Assembly: GCA_029432775.1 (NCBI GenBank)
Contig: JAROAZ010000032.1
Span: 1 to 60,955, forward strand
Reading direction: 5' to 3'
From: Pontiellaceae bacterium B12227
GTDB taxonomy: Bacteria; Verrucomicrobiota; Kiritimatiellia; Kiritimatiellales; Pontiellaceae
Length of the DNA: 60,955 bases
Part shown: positions 43,140 through 51,553 of the stretch, piece by piece
Numbering within the stretch: the first letter of the stretch is position 1
How the letters are laid out: every line of letters starts with the position of its first letter
Notes under the pieces: generated by a model
Told to the model about the DNA's origin: nothing
The model's input: the letters and a program-made list of their open reading frames with translations, nothing else
Database searches by the model: none
Position numbers and translations under genes: made by a program

Positions 43140-43670
43140 TTAATCCATTACATTGTTTGCCCACGGCATATAGATCTCATGCGTGAACTGAAGCTCTTCG
43201 ACATCATAAACCAGCTTGCGAACGCCCGGCAGCAGTTCAACAGGATCCGACTCAACCGACACTTTTGTTACATCAAATGCATCCACAAGATTGCCGGAGT
43301 CGATGACATCGGAAATCCGGTTGCCGTCATATGAGCCGGAAATGGCCAGATATCCCTCGAGCTCATCAATAGCCACTCCCTCCATGAGCGAGGCAAGAAA
43401 CCCGCCGGCACTTCCCGTCTTTGCTTCATCATCCTCCGAATAGCGATAATCGTCGTCACCGTTCTCCCAGTCCGATAAAAATTTTCCGTCTCCGGCATAG
43501 GAAGAGGAATCAATCAGTTCTTCCCCCATCAGGGTTCGAGCGGCCACCGCCACACGCAGATGCTCCTGACTCAGCAGATTAATCTGGAGCAGCATCGTGA
43601 TCACCACCACCACGCCCACCAGACCGCAGATGAGTTCAAGCATGGCCTGACCTGTTTTATTCCTGTTCAT
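43140..43670 (-). CDS. TadE-like minor pseudopilin
   Basis: 176 residues from MNRNKTGQAMLELICGLVG; the 24 codons upstream overlap the previous gene and are not used. The prepilin-like site has Gly7, then Glu at +5 (QAMLE), and a single N-terminal membrane helix. The periplasmic part is acidic. It is likely a minor pilin of the Tad system, processed by a peptidase encoded elsewhere. Confidence 0.8.
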   Translation of the reverse strand: MNRNKTGQAMLELICGLVGVVVVITMLLQINLLSQEHLRVAVAARTLMGEELIDSSSYAGDGKFLSDWENGDDDYRYSEDDEAKTGSAGGFLASLMEGVAIDELEGYLAISGSYDGNRISDVIDSGNLVDAFDVTKVSVESDPVELLPGVRKLVYDVEELQFTHEIYMPWANNVMD

Positions 43671-43671
43671 A

Positions 43672-45201
43672 TTAATGACCAAAAGGTGCGCCTCCGCTAC
43701 CGCCGCCACCACCGCCGCCGCCATAATCCTGACAGGTATCACTATTCCCCGGATCAGAAATCCAGCTTTGACCCGTAGACCGAACGGTCGCGTTGTCGAA
43801 CCAGATCAGGTTTCTGCAGGCGGTACACTGCTCAGAACCATAGGCATAGCCCTCCAGCACACTCATTTCCCGATCCTCGAGAAATCTGGGGATATGTTTA
43901 AAATCATGATTCGGGTTCACGCTCGCATCGTGTACCGGGCGCTGCACAGGAATCAGCCGGGCTTCAGAAAAACAGGGCAGCACAATACCGAAATAGGAAG
44001 GGATTTTCCCGCCATCAACATCCAGGAATCCGAACGCTTTAGCCGCAGAGACCCACCGCATGGATCGGCCCACCCGTTCCGGACGCGTTACCTGGTTTTT
44101 TTCATACTTATCCGGCATCCACTCGGTAACCTCCCCGTCTTTACGGGTCGTGATATTGTCGGCTCCGCCGAAAGTTTCGTCCATCTGAATATTAATTTCA
44201 TAGATGGCCTCCGGGCCCATATAATCAAAATGTTCAACAATAGGGTCACGGAACGGGAGATTGTTTTCGTCAGCGAAATCCTGCCAGGAATTATTCCATG
44301 TAGAACCGTATATGGCCCAATACATCGGAATATCCGACAAAGCATCGAGGTCTACAACGTAGTCTCTATCATATGTGTCATTATAATCATCAATGAAGTC
44401 CTCCAGCTCTCCGGTATCAGGAGCTGAATTGGTCAGGCTGCCCAGGAGGCCGTTTAGCGAGGCCCCCACATAGTGCACATCAACCCCCAGAATGGAATAC
44501 CCGCCGTCGTCCGGCAAATCCGGCCAGTCACCCGGGCTCGAATAAGAATCCAGCCAGTAGCCGTACTCCGAATTCAGCACAAAATCGCACCACCAGTTGG
44601 CCGTATATCCGGCTTCAATGGCCGTATAAAACCCGGGGTCGTAAAGAATATGCGAACTACGCGTTAAAATGGTTCGGCCCGCAATACCGTTGTCCCCAAT
44701 GGCATTAATGGTGGACCCATAATCCACATACAAGTCAGCAGCATCGCTCGGCGCGTTATAGGTTTCATAATATAACGAACTGTAAAAATCGGAATAACTG
44801 CTGTTCTGGTGAATCTTGTTATTCAGCATCACCTGCTGAGCAGCGGCAAAGCCCACCAAAGGGCCCTGAAGGGTTAATTTGCGGCGCAGCAGGTTCAGCT
44901 CACTTAATTCAGTAAATAAATCGACGATTTCAATCTCTTCTTCAGACTCCTCCGCCTCAGCCAGAGCTTCAGCGGCTAATACAGCCTGAACCAGATTCAG
45001 CTCCCCGACCATATTCAGGGTAATGCCCTGCCACCGCGCGGAAACCAGTGCCGCACCATCGCCGGCATCCCGCATGCGCATCTTGGTCACAATGCCCCGA
45101 TGGAGGTTGAAATTCCAGATCACGGCAACTGTACCAATCAACAGAACCAACACCAAAAACAGGATGGCCTGGCCTGACTTTCTATGGTTTCCAGATTTCA
45201 T
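43672..45201 (-). CDS. Large TadG-like protein of the Tad locus
   Basis: A 509-residue protein. The N-terminus has a pilin-like Gly10 and a membrane helix (GQAILFLVLVLLIGTVAVIW), but Glu at +5 is replaced by Phe, as in TadG-type proteins. A long periplasmic part follows, rich in Tyr, Asp and Trp, with CTAC and an odd Gly-rich end (DYGGGGGGGGSGGAPFGH). The start of the domain resembles the putative Flp pilus-assembly TadG N-terminal family. It may form the pilus tip or an adhesin. The next gene begins one base after its stop. Confidence 0.75.
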   Translation of the reverse strand: MKSGNHRKSGQAILFLVLVLLIGTVAVIWNFNLHRGIVTKMRMRDAGDGAALVSARWQGITLNMVGELNLVQAVLAAEALAEAEESEEEIEIVDLFTELSELNLLRRKLTLQGPLVGFAAAQQVMLNNKIHQNSSYSDFYSSLYYETYNAPSDAADLYVDYGSTINAIGDNGIAGRTILTRSSHILYDPGFYTAIEAGYTANWWCDFVLNSEYGYWLDSYSSPGDWPDLPDDGGYSILGVDVHYVGASLNGLLGSLTNSAPDTGELEDFIDDYNDTYDRDYVVDLDALSDIPMYWAIYGSTWNNSWQDFADENNLPFRDPIVEHFDYMGPEAIYEINIQMDETFGGADNITTRKDGEVTEWMPDKYEKNQVTRPERVGRSMRWVSAAKAFGFLDVDGGKIPSYFGIVLPCFSEARLIPVQRPVHDASVNPNHDFKHIPRFLEDREMSVLEGYAYGSEQCTACRNLIWFDNATVRSTGQSWISDPGNSDTCQDYGGGGGGGGSGGAPFGH

Positions 45202-45204
45202 ACA

Positions 45205-45747
45205 CTAGTTTTCTAAATACAGAGCGGAGTGATTTTCCATCTGCATTTCACGGTCAGGGTCCAAATGCTCCGAAGAGAGCTCGGTCGTGTCCCGGTTATA
45301 AAATGCACCGACAAACGGCATCGTCATGGGATAATGCTGAACTAACGCCACATCCAATACTTCGTCATTCAGATCAGGAACCACGTCGCCGTCCTGCTCC
45401 ACTGAATTCCAGTAATCTTCATGAATATAGCTCATAACGCCGGAGCGCCCGGTATTGTCCGCATAGGCCAGATAGCTCCTGATCCGGAACTCTTCTTCTC
45501 CCGACTCGATCCGTTTCGGGCCCATGTTGGGGAGCAACGCAATGCGAGCTGTCTTCGTGACCATCGCCTCGTCGTACCCCACCGTGGCACAACGCATCGC
45601 CGCGGATGCCGAATAGACCAGCACCTCGTTCGCTGCCGTAAGGATCGAAACCTGCAGAATGCTGAACAGAATCAGGCAGAGCAGAATCATCACAATACAG
45701 GACTCGATAATCGTTGCTCCGGCTTTATGTTGACGGCCGAAGGGCAT
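45205..45747 (-). CDS. TadE-like minor pseudopilin
   Basis: A 180-residue protein. The N-terminal pilin site is Gly10 with Glu at +5 (AGATIIESCIVMILLCLILF), followed by one membrane helix and a periplasmic domain. It contains the YSASAAMRCATVGYDEAMV segment typical of TadE proteins. It follows the major pilin gene by five bases. Confidence 0.85.
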   Translation of the reverse strand: MPFGRQHKAGATIIESCIVMILLCLILFSILQVSILTAANEVLVYSASAAMRCATVGYDEAMVTKTARIALLPNMGPKRIESGEEEFRIRSYLAYADNTGRSGVMSYIHEDYWNSVEQDGDVVPDLNDEVLDVALVQHYPMTMPFVGAFYNRDTTELSSEHLDPDREMQMENHSALYLEN

Positions 45748-45752
45748 GGCCG

Positions 45753-45995
45753 CTAGTTGTTGCCTTCTTCATCCAAATCTTTAAGGAAATCACCGGATTT
45801 GTTATCCTGAACGTCCTCAACCGCTAGATCTGCATTTTCACCACTATCCAGTGTATTGATGGCACCGGACATTTTGGTCCGAATGGTGTCACCAAACAGC
45901 CCGAAGACCACCAATGCCGCAACCGCAACGACCGCCACAATAATAATGTACTCCACCATGGCCTGACCCTGTTTTCTCTTCAATTTCGTTTTCAT
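45753..45995 (-). CDS. flp: Flp-family type IVb pilin
   Basis: An 80-residue protein of Flp size and layout. The basic leader KTKLKRKQG is cut after Gly10, and Glu15-Tyr16 follow at +5 and +6. The hydrophobic helix is IIIVAVVAVAALVVFGLFG, and the tail is acidic (DLAVEDVQDNKSGDF). It is the likely main pilus subunit. A good ribosome site precedes it (AAAGGAG). Confidence 0.92.
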   Translation of the reverse strand: MKTKLKRKQGQAMVEYIIIVAVVAVAALVVFGLFGDTIRTKMSGAINTLDSGENADLAVEDVQDNKSGDFLKDLDEEGNN

Positions 45996-46025
45996 TCCGA
46001 CTCCTTTGCTTAATGCGCTGGTTAA

Positions 46026-46193
46026 TTAAGGATATTCTGATCCAATCAGATCCAATGCCCGGTCGCCATATTCCTGGAAAGCTTCATACAGGAGAAATGC
46101 CATCAGAATTACTCCCATGAAAACAAATACAGCGGCAATATACTCAAGCATCACCTGCCCGCTCTTCCGCCTGCTCTTCTGATTCATCTTCAT
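46026..46193 (-). CDS. Second, very small Flp/TadE-like pilin (55 aa)
   Basis: A frame too short for standard cut-offs, starting MKMNQKSRRKSGQVMLEY. It has a basic leader, Gly12, and Glu17-Tyr18 at the Flp positions +5 and +6. The hydrophobic helix is IAAVFVFMGVILMAFLLY, with a 20-residue tail ending GSEYP. AGGTGAGC lies 3 bases before the ATG. It is 30 bases upstream of flp, so it is the first gene of the Tad operon. Either a minor pilin or the true major subunit is possible. Confidence 0.8.
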   Translation of the reverse strand: MKMNQKSRRKSGQVMLEYIAAVFVFMGVILMAFLLYEAFQEYGDRALDLIGSEYP

Positions 46194-46327
46194 CGTGCTC
46201 ACCTGGACATAACGGTTTCCAAAGGCTGTAAATTGTACGGATTTACTACTTATTTGAAACGTTAAACATAGGTTAATAGCCCGTCATTACATCCACCAGT
46301 TTCTTTCGATTACAGTGTTGTCATAAA
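46194..46327 (-). promoter_or_regulatory. Upstream region of the Tad operon
   Basis: An AT-rich region between the trpB terminator and the first pilin gene. A TACAAT (-10 like) is preceded by TTTCAA at 16 bases on the minus strand (about 46237-46264). A near-copy of the dispersed palindrome (46217-46231) sits between this promoter and the gene. The promoter assignment is tentative. Confidence 0.35.
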
Positions 46328-46353
46328 AAAAGGACGCCTCTCAGCGCCCTTTT
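46328..46353. terminator. Intrinsic terminator of trpB
   Basis: Arms AAAAGGACGC (46328-46337) and GCGCCCTTTT (46344-46353) pair at 9 of 10 positions around a 6-base loop, with A-runs before and T-runs after. It lies 28 bases after trpB and could also serve rightward transcripts. Confidence 0.8.
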
Positions 46354-46381
46354 GTTCAGTCTTTCAGCCGGAATTTCAATG

Positions 46382-47578
46382 CTACGTATTTTTCGCCTTC
46401 CATTCCGCCAGTTGCATCACATCCTTGTCCCCGCGGCCGGAAACATTAAGAATGACGAGATCATCTTTGGTGAACTGATCAGCATTTTTGAGCATCCAGG
46501 CAATCGCATGCGAGCTTTCCAGCGCCGGCAGGATGCCTTCCCATTGCGACAATTTGTCGAATCCGTTCACCGCTTCTACATCGGTGACGTAGGAATATTC
46601 GGCGCGGCCCAGGTCGCGCAGCAGACTGTGCTCGGGTCCGACGGCGGCATAGTCCAGGCCGGCACTGATGGAGTGCGTCAGCGCAATCTGGCCGTCATCA
46701 TCCTGCAGCACATAGGTTTTGGTGCCCTGTAGAATACCGATCTTATCCTCGGCAAAGCGCGCGGCATGCATACCGCCCTCCACGCCGAATCCACCGGCTT
46801 CAACACCGATCATGCGTACGCCGTCGTCCTTGATGAACGGGTGGAACAGGCCGATTGCATTGCTCCCGCCTCCGACACAGGCAATAATGGCCGTCGGCAG
46901 ACGCCCTTCCGCTTTCAGAATCTGTTTGCGGGCCTCCACACCAATCACACTCTGGAAATCACGCACCATCATCGGATACGGATGCGATCCCAGCGCCGAG
47001 CCGAGAATATAGTGCGTGGAACGAATATTCGTGACCCAGTCGCGCATCGCTTCGTTCACGGCCTCTTTCAATGTTTTCTGGCCAACAGTCACCGGAACCA
47101 CTTTTGCCCCGAGACTCTCCATCCGGAAAACGTTCAGCGCCTGGCGTTCCATATCCACTGCGCCCATATAAACCACACATTCGAGACCGAACATTGCGCA
47201 GACCGTGGCCGTGGCCACACCGTGCTGCCCCGCACCGGTTTCAGCAATAATGCGCTTTTTGCCCATCCGCTTCGCCAACAGAATCTGCCCCATGGAGTTA
47301 TTGATCTTGTGGGCGCCCGTGTGGCAGAGATCCTCTCGTTTCAGGTAAATTTTGGCCGTTCCAAGCTGCTTCGTCATACGTTCCGCAAAATAGAGCGGCG
47401 TCGGGCGGCCCACATATTCGCGCAGATAATACTGAAGCTCTTTCTTGAATTCCGGATCCTTGCGCACTTCCTTATAAACACGCGTCAGTTCATTCAACGG
47501 CTCCATCAGCGTTTCCGGCACAAACATACCGCCGTAATCGCCGAAATGGCCCTGTCTATCAGGTTGAGTTGGTTTCAT
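46382..47578 (-). CDS. trpB: Tryptophan synthase beta chain
   Basis: A 398-residue PLP enzyme that condenses indole with serine. The PLP lysine is Lys91 in HTGAHKINN. Other signatures are RPTPLYFAERMT, GAGQHGVATATV and CVGGGSNAIGLFHPF. trpA is not adjacent, so the tryptophan genes are split; trpF lies 2.6 kb away at 50162. A ribosome site AGAGGAA precedes the ATG. Confidence 0.97.
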   Translation of the reverse strand: MKPTQPDRQGHFGDYGGMFVPETLMEPLNELTRVYKEVRKDPEFKKELQYYLREYVGRPTPLYFAERMTKQLGTAKIYLKREDLCHTGAHKINNSMGQILLAKRMGKKRIIAETGAGQHGVATATVCAMFGLECVVYMGAVDMERQALNVFRMESLGAKVVPVTVGQKTLKEAVNEAMRDWVTNIRSTHYILGSALGSHPYPMMVRDFQSVIGVEARKQILKAEGRLPTAIIACVGGGSNAIGLFHPFIKDDGVRMIGVEAGGFGVEGGMHAARFAEDKIGILQGTKTYVLQDDDGQIALTHSISAGLDYAAVGPEHSLLRDLGRAEYSYVTDVEAVNGFDKLSQWEGILPALESSHAIAWMLKNADQFTKDDLVILNVSGRGDKDVMQLAEWKAKNT

Positions 47579-47771
47579 TCAAAATTCCTCTGTAAAAATC
47601 GAGTTCGGATAATGTGACCCGAACCTTACAGTTTCAAGCGTTAATCCTCTCAACCCCAGACCGCCTCCTTTTAAGATTCCCTACTGCGCTCTGCTTGTTT
47701 TGCCGCCAACACTGGACTAGACTAGCCCATATTTTCAAATAAACAAAACCTCCGGCTCAAAGGAACAAGCG

Positions 47772-49271
47772 ATGCGAAAACAGATTTTAACAGGATTAAC
47801 CGGATGGATGCTCGCACTCAGCGCAATGGCATCTCAAGAACTTGCATTGGCATTGAAAGACACACCTGCACCCGATCAGGAATATGTCCGCACACCCGCT
47901 AAATATATTTTCCAGAAGCTGAGCAATACAGCCCACCGAAGCGGCAATCCCGCCCTTTCCTCCTTTAAAATCGATATCGAGCTTGCCGGTTGCGACAATG
48001 TGAAAGTGAGCATCAACCTTGCCGACCTCACCCTGCTGGAAGCACTTCAGGAAGTCGCAAAATCCACCGGAGCCGGAATTGAATTCGGAGAACGGCACAT
48101 CACACTCAAAGACCCTTCTCTCACCACGGAACTGGTCCTTGAAGAGCCGGCCGAAGAGCCGGTCCTTGCCGACACCACCACCGAAGAGCCCGACAGAAAG
48201 CGCTCCAGAAAAGATGAACCCGAGGTTGCCTTTTCCGATGTCAGCCATGCCATCATCTTTGTCGAAAACGGAGACGGCAGGGGCTCGGCCTTCATCGCGG
48301 AAATGGATGGAAAAACTTACGTATTCAGCAACCAGCATAACTTTCTCGGCGCAAAAAGAATCATTATGCGCACCATGCGGGGGACCATTCTTAAACCCAA
48401 TCTGTTTGAATACAGCCGCACACACGATCTCGTTCGCCTGCTCCTGGACGAAAAAGATATTGAGGGTTTAAGCGTTCTGAAACTCAGCTCCGAAATACCG
48501 AACATCGATGAAAAAATCGTGATCTTCGGCAATAGTGCCGGTGGCGGCGTGGCAACAGAACTTGAAGGCGAAATCATCGGCGTGGGACCGGCTGACATTG
48601 AAATCACAGCAAAAATGGTTCCCGGCAACAGCGGGAGCCCGATCCTGAACAATAAATCCGAGGTCGTCGGAGTCGCCACCTATGCAACACTCGGCCAGAA
48701 GTTTGACAGAGGCAGCTCCTACGACAAAATGTTCAAAGGAACGCGCTTCGCCAAAGTCCGGCGCTATGGGGTTCGCATCCCTGAAACCGGATGGGTCAGC
48801 GATAACCTGAACTTTTTCCTTCGCCAAACATACCGACAGGAGGACATGAAAACCTTCATGCTTGCAATATATGCCCTGCATCAATACTGGATTGGAAAAA
48901 CGGATAGCTCGCTGGTTAACCGCATGTTCGACAGCTATGGAAGCATCGGCAGCTCGACCACTCCCCCCTTTAAATTCAAAATGAAAGAAAACGAAGAAAT
49001 TCTTAAACAGGTGGTTCGCAGCTTTGTGCTCAACCACAGAGAGATGGAGCGCAGAGCCACCCAGCTCTCAACCGGAAGACGGGAAGATGAAATCGGGCGT
49101 ATGAAAAAGATCCTCACCACAGGCTTGGAGGATATGCGGGAAACCATCGACGACACCTATTGGAAAACCAACCTGTTGAAAAAAGATGCCCGCGAATTGA
49201 AGGAAATCTCGGAAGAAATCATCAACCAGATCAAAGAGACCAAAGATCCATACAGTAAAAAGAAGCGCTAA
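47772..49271 (+). CDS. Exported trypsin-like protease with N-terminal STN-like domain
   Basis: A 499-residue protein with a signal peptide (ILTGLTGWMLALSAMAS). Residues about 64-115 look like a short STN/secretin N-terminal domain (NVKVSINLADLTLLEALQEVAKSTGA region). An acidic linker leads to a chymotrypsin-fold protease with His189 (SNQHNF), Asp219 (RTHDLV) and Ser287 (GNSGSP). The C-terminal 170 residues are helical and charged. AAAGGA lies 6 bases before the ATG. Its stop codon overlaps the convergent gluQ stop. A periplasmic quality-control or processing role is plausible, but the target is unknown. Confidence 0.8.
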   Translation: MRKQILTGLTGWMLALSAMASQELALALKDTPAPDQEYVRTPAKYIFQKLSNTAHRSGNPALSSFKIDIELAGCDNVKVSINLADLTLLEALQEVAKSTGAGIEFGERHITLKDPSLTTELVLEEPAEEPVLADTTTEEPDRKRSRKDEPEVAFSDVSHAIIFVENGDGRGSAFIAEMDGKTYVFSNQHNFLGAKRIIMRTMRGTILKPNLFEYSRTHDLVRLLLDEKDIEGLSVLKLSSEIPNIDEKIVIFGNSAGGGVATELEGEIIGVGPADIEITAKMVPGNSGSPILNNKSEVVGVATYATLGQKFDRGSSYDKMFKGTRFAKVRRYGVRIPETGWVSDNLNFFLRQTYRQEDMKTFMLAIYALHQYWIGKTDSSLVNRMFDSYGSIGSSTTPPFKFKMKENEEILKQVVRSFVLNHREMERRATQLSTGRREDEIGRMKKILTTGLEDMRETIDDTYWKTNLLKKDARELKEISEEIINQIKETKDPYSKKKR

Positions 49272-50161
49272 CCCCGTTTGCGGCAGAACTCCGGTTGCTG
49301 AACCAAAACGACTGCTTTGTTTACGGTTAAACCGGTGCATTCCGGAATAAAACCTCCAGAAAACAGCGCTTGTCCGATAATTTCTTCCGGCGAGGCTCCG
49401 GCTTCGCGTAGCTGAGTAATACTCTCGGAACGTTGGCGCTTGCTGAGCTTTTTTCCGGCCCCATCTGTAATTAAGGGATGGTGGAAATACTGAGGAACCG
49501 GTGCTTCCAGGGTTTGGAAAAGCTGAATCTGCCGGGCCGTGCTGAAGAGGATATCCTCGCCGCGAATCACGAGATCCACACCATGGCGGATATCATCGCA
49601 AACGCAGGCAAACTGATAGGTCCACTGCCCCTGCCGGTCGCGCAGGGAAAAGTCGCCGCACTGATTCCGCGGAATCTGGCGCTGCTCGCCGAGTTCCAGA
49701 TCCAGGAAAGCGGTTTCGCCTTCCAGGGTGCGGAAACGGACGGTATTCCCCACCAACGGCAGGCCCTTATCCCGGCAGGTTCCGGAATAACACAGCTCTC
49801 CCGCTCCAACCGGCTGATCTGCGGCGATCTGTTTGCGGCTGCATTCGCAACCATAGACCAATCCGCGTTGTTCCAATGTCTGGAGAACTGATTCGTAATA
49901 CGCCGAGCAGTCGCTCTGCCGGAAATCCGAAGGTTTTTCATCCGCGCCGGAAATTCCAAGGTCCGGAATAAAACCGAGCCACTCCAGCGTTTGGAAAATC
50001 GCCGTTTCGTATTCAGGCCGTGCGCGGGACAGGTCGTGGTCTTCGATGCGGCAGAGCACGCCTGCGCCTTTCTTCTGCGCAATGCCCCAGACATAGAGCA
50101 TGTGCAGCACATGCCCCAAATGGAGATAGCCGGTCAGACTGGGCGCAAAGCGGGTCAGCAT
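49268..50161 (-). CDS. gluQ: Glutamyl-Q tRNA(Asp) synthetase
   Basis: A 297-residue protein lacking the anticodon-binding part of GltX, as expected. It has the class I signatures HLGH (about 14-17) and KLSKR (about 240). The Zn-binding cysteines are in CECSRKQI and CYSGTC. It attaches glutamate to queuosine in tRNA-Asp. The ATG follows the trpF stop directly (TAGATG). An unusual density of TTCCA palindrome copies lies here (49505 exact; 49871, 49954 and 49982 near), mostly translated as FQTLE or LQTLE. Confidence 0.92.
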   Translation of the reverse strand: MLTRFAPSLTGYLHLGHVLHMLYVWGIAQKKGAGVLCRIEDHDLSRARPEYETAIFQTLEWLGFIPDLGISGADEKPSDFRQSDCSAYYESVLQTLEQRGLVYGCECSRKQIAADQPVGAGELCYSGTCRDKGLPLVGNTVRFRTLEGETAFLDLELGEQRQIPRNQCGDFSLRDRQGQWTYQFACVCDDIRHGVDLVIRGEDILFSTARQIQLFQTLEAPVPQYFHHPLITDGAGKKLSKRQRSESITQLREAGASPEEIIGQALFSGGFIPECTGLTVNKAVVLVQQPEFCRKRG

Positions 50162-50779
50162 CTACGCGCCCCGGGCCGCTTCGATGAAGGCTTTGACCTT
50201 TCCTATATCCTTCACGCCGGGTTCAATTTCGACCCCGGAGCTGACGTCTACGCCCCACGGCTTCACTTCGGCGATGGCCTCGGCCACGTTTCCGGGCGTC
50301 AGGCCGCCGGCGAGCAGAATCGGCTTCTCGACCACTTTCACCAACGTCTTAGCCATTTCCCAATCGCAGGTTTCACCGGTTCCACCGACCGTTTTAGGAT
50401 CGTACGAATCGAGCAGAAAGCGGTCGTATTCGAACCAGGATTCGGAATGATAAAGCTCGCCTGGACCCAATGCCCGCCAGACTTCCAATCCCTGGAAAAG
50501 GTCTCGGTCCAGCTTCCAGTGGTCGGGGGCCTTGTGGACCTGAAGCACGTCAAACCGGCCGTATTGCGCGGCGTGCGCCAGCTCGGATTCGGTGGGGCAG
50601 ACAAAAACCCCCACCCGCTTAATGCCTTCAGGCGTTTCCCAGCTGCCCACCATTTCCGGATCAACATGGCGCTTGGATTTCGGCCACTGAATGAAGCCGA
50701 TCGCATCGGGTTTTAAAGCAGAAATCTGCCCGAGGTCTCCCTCTGAGCAGATTCCGCAGATCTTGATGAATGGAGCCAT
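50162..50779 (-). CDS. trpF: Phosphoribosylanthranilate isomerase
   Basis: 205 residues from MAPFIKICGICSEGDL; an upstream in-frame Met overlaps azoR and is not used. The TIM-barrel signatures are KICGI, then QVHKAPDHW and LLAGGLTPGNVAEAI. It carries out the isomerisation before indoleglycerol phosphate synthesis. The start lies four bases after the azoR stop with no ribosome site, so translation is probably coupled. The palindrome at 50483 reads as FQGLE. Confidence 0.95.
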   Translation of the reverse strand: MAPFIKICGICSEGDLGQISALKPDAIGFIQWPKSKRHVDPEMVGSWETPEGIKRVGVFVCPTESELAHAAQYGRFDVLQVHKAPDHWKLDRDLFQGLEVWRALGPGELYHSESWFEYDRFLLDSYDPKTVGGTGETCDWEMAKTLVKVVEKPILLAGGLTPGNVAEAIAEVKPWGVDVSSGVEIEPGVKDIGKVKAFIEAARGA

Positions 50780-50783
50780 AGGC

Positions 50784-51458
50784 TTATTCAGCAGGGGCCT
50801 CTTCGGCAACCGGAGTCAGATCGATTTCAGCGGTGTCTTCCGCGATTTCCGCAGCCGCTTCGAGAGCCATTGCTTTGCTTTCTTCGCAGTCATTGAAGAA
50901 CAGCGGGCTCTGACCTTCGGCCCAGACAATTTCCAGATCGTCGATGCCGATGAATTCGAAAGCGTGGCGAATCTGACGGCTCAGCGCATCGCGATCGTCG
51001 TCTTCTTTGTAAACGCCGCCGGAAGAAACCAGCAGAACAATACTTTTGATTTTATGCAGCGGCTTCACACCGTCTTCTTTGCTCATGGTGAATGTCAGTC
51101 CCGGGCAGAGAATCTGGTCGATCCACGCTTTCATAATGGCCGGAACGCCGTAGTTCCACATCGGCATGGTCAGTACGAGCACATCGGCGTCGTTGAACAT
51201 TTCCGCCTGTTTGGAGGCATAGTTCATGGACATCTCTTCAACTTTAGAGAGTTCATAACCTTCCTGGAAAACCGGATTCCAGGCGGCGCGGTACAGCTCG
51301 AAGGAATAGAACGGCGGTTTTTCGTCGTACAGATCAACATTCACCAGTTCAATTTCCGGCTTCAGCTCGATCAGCTTTCCGAAAAAGGCTGCGGCAAGCT
51401 GCTTGGAAACAGACTCTTCGGTCGGTTTCGGGTTCGCGCAAACGTGCATTACATTCAT
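50784..51458 (-). CDS. azoR: FMN-dependent NADH-azoreductase / quinone reductase
   Basis: A 224-residue flavodoxin-fold protein. The FMN-binding segments are ANPKPTEESVSKQLA (about 8-22), MPMWNYGVPAIMKAWIDQIL (about 98-120) and LLVSSGGVY (about 148). It reduces quinones or azo compounds with NADH in the cytoplasm. The C-terminal tail is acidic and Ala/Glu-rich. It is the first gene of an azoR-trpF-gluQ run with tight spacing. Confidence 0.9.
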   Translation of the reverse strand: MNVMHVCANPKPTEESVSKQLAAAFFGKLIELKPEIELVNVDLYDEKPPFYSFELYRAAWNPVFQEGYELSKVEEMSMNYASKQAEMFNDADVLVLTMPMWNYGVPAIMKAWIDQILCPGLTFTMSKEDGVKPLHKIKSIVLLVSSGGVYKEDDDRDALSRQIRHAFEFIGIDDLEIVWAEGQSPLFFNDCEESKAMALEAAAEIAEDTAEIDLTPVAEEAPAE

Positions 51459-51553
51459 TTCAAAACTCCTTATCTATCCTCTTTGAGTGAGGTTTTTCAC
51501 AAATTGAACGGGGGTTATAGCTTAATTCCCAATCCGCTTACAACCAATTCCGA

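Noticed and set aside
46204..47771. tRNA or small RNA genes in the gaps around trpB
   Set aside because: I found no cloverleaf, CCA end or convincing promoter-terminator pair enclosing a structured RNA.
13756..49504. Long gaps free of the TTCCA palindrome (13756-20450 and 38671-49504) as a sign of foreign DNA
   Set aside because: With a mean spacing of about 2.7 kb, one gap near 11 kb among 23 is not improbable, so this alone does not support horizontal transfer.
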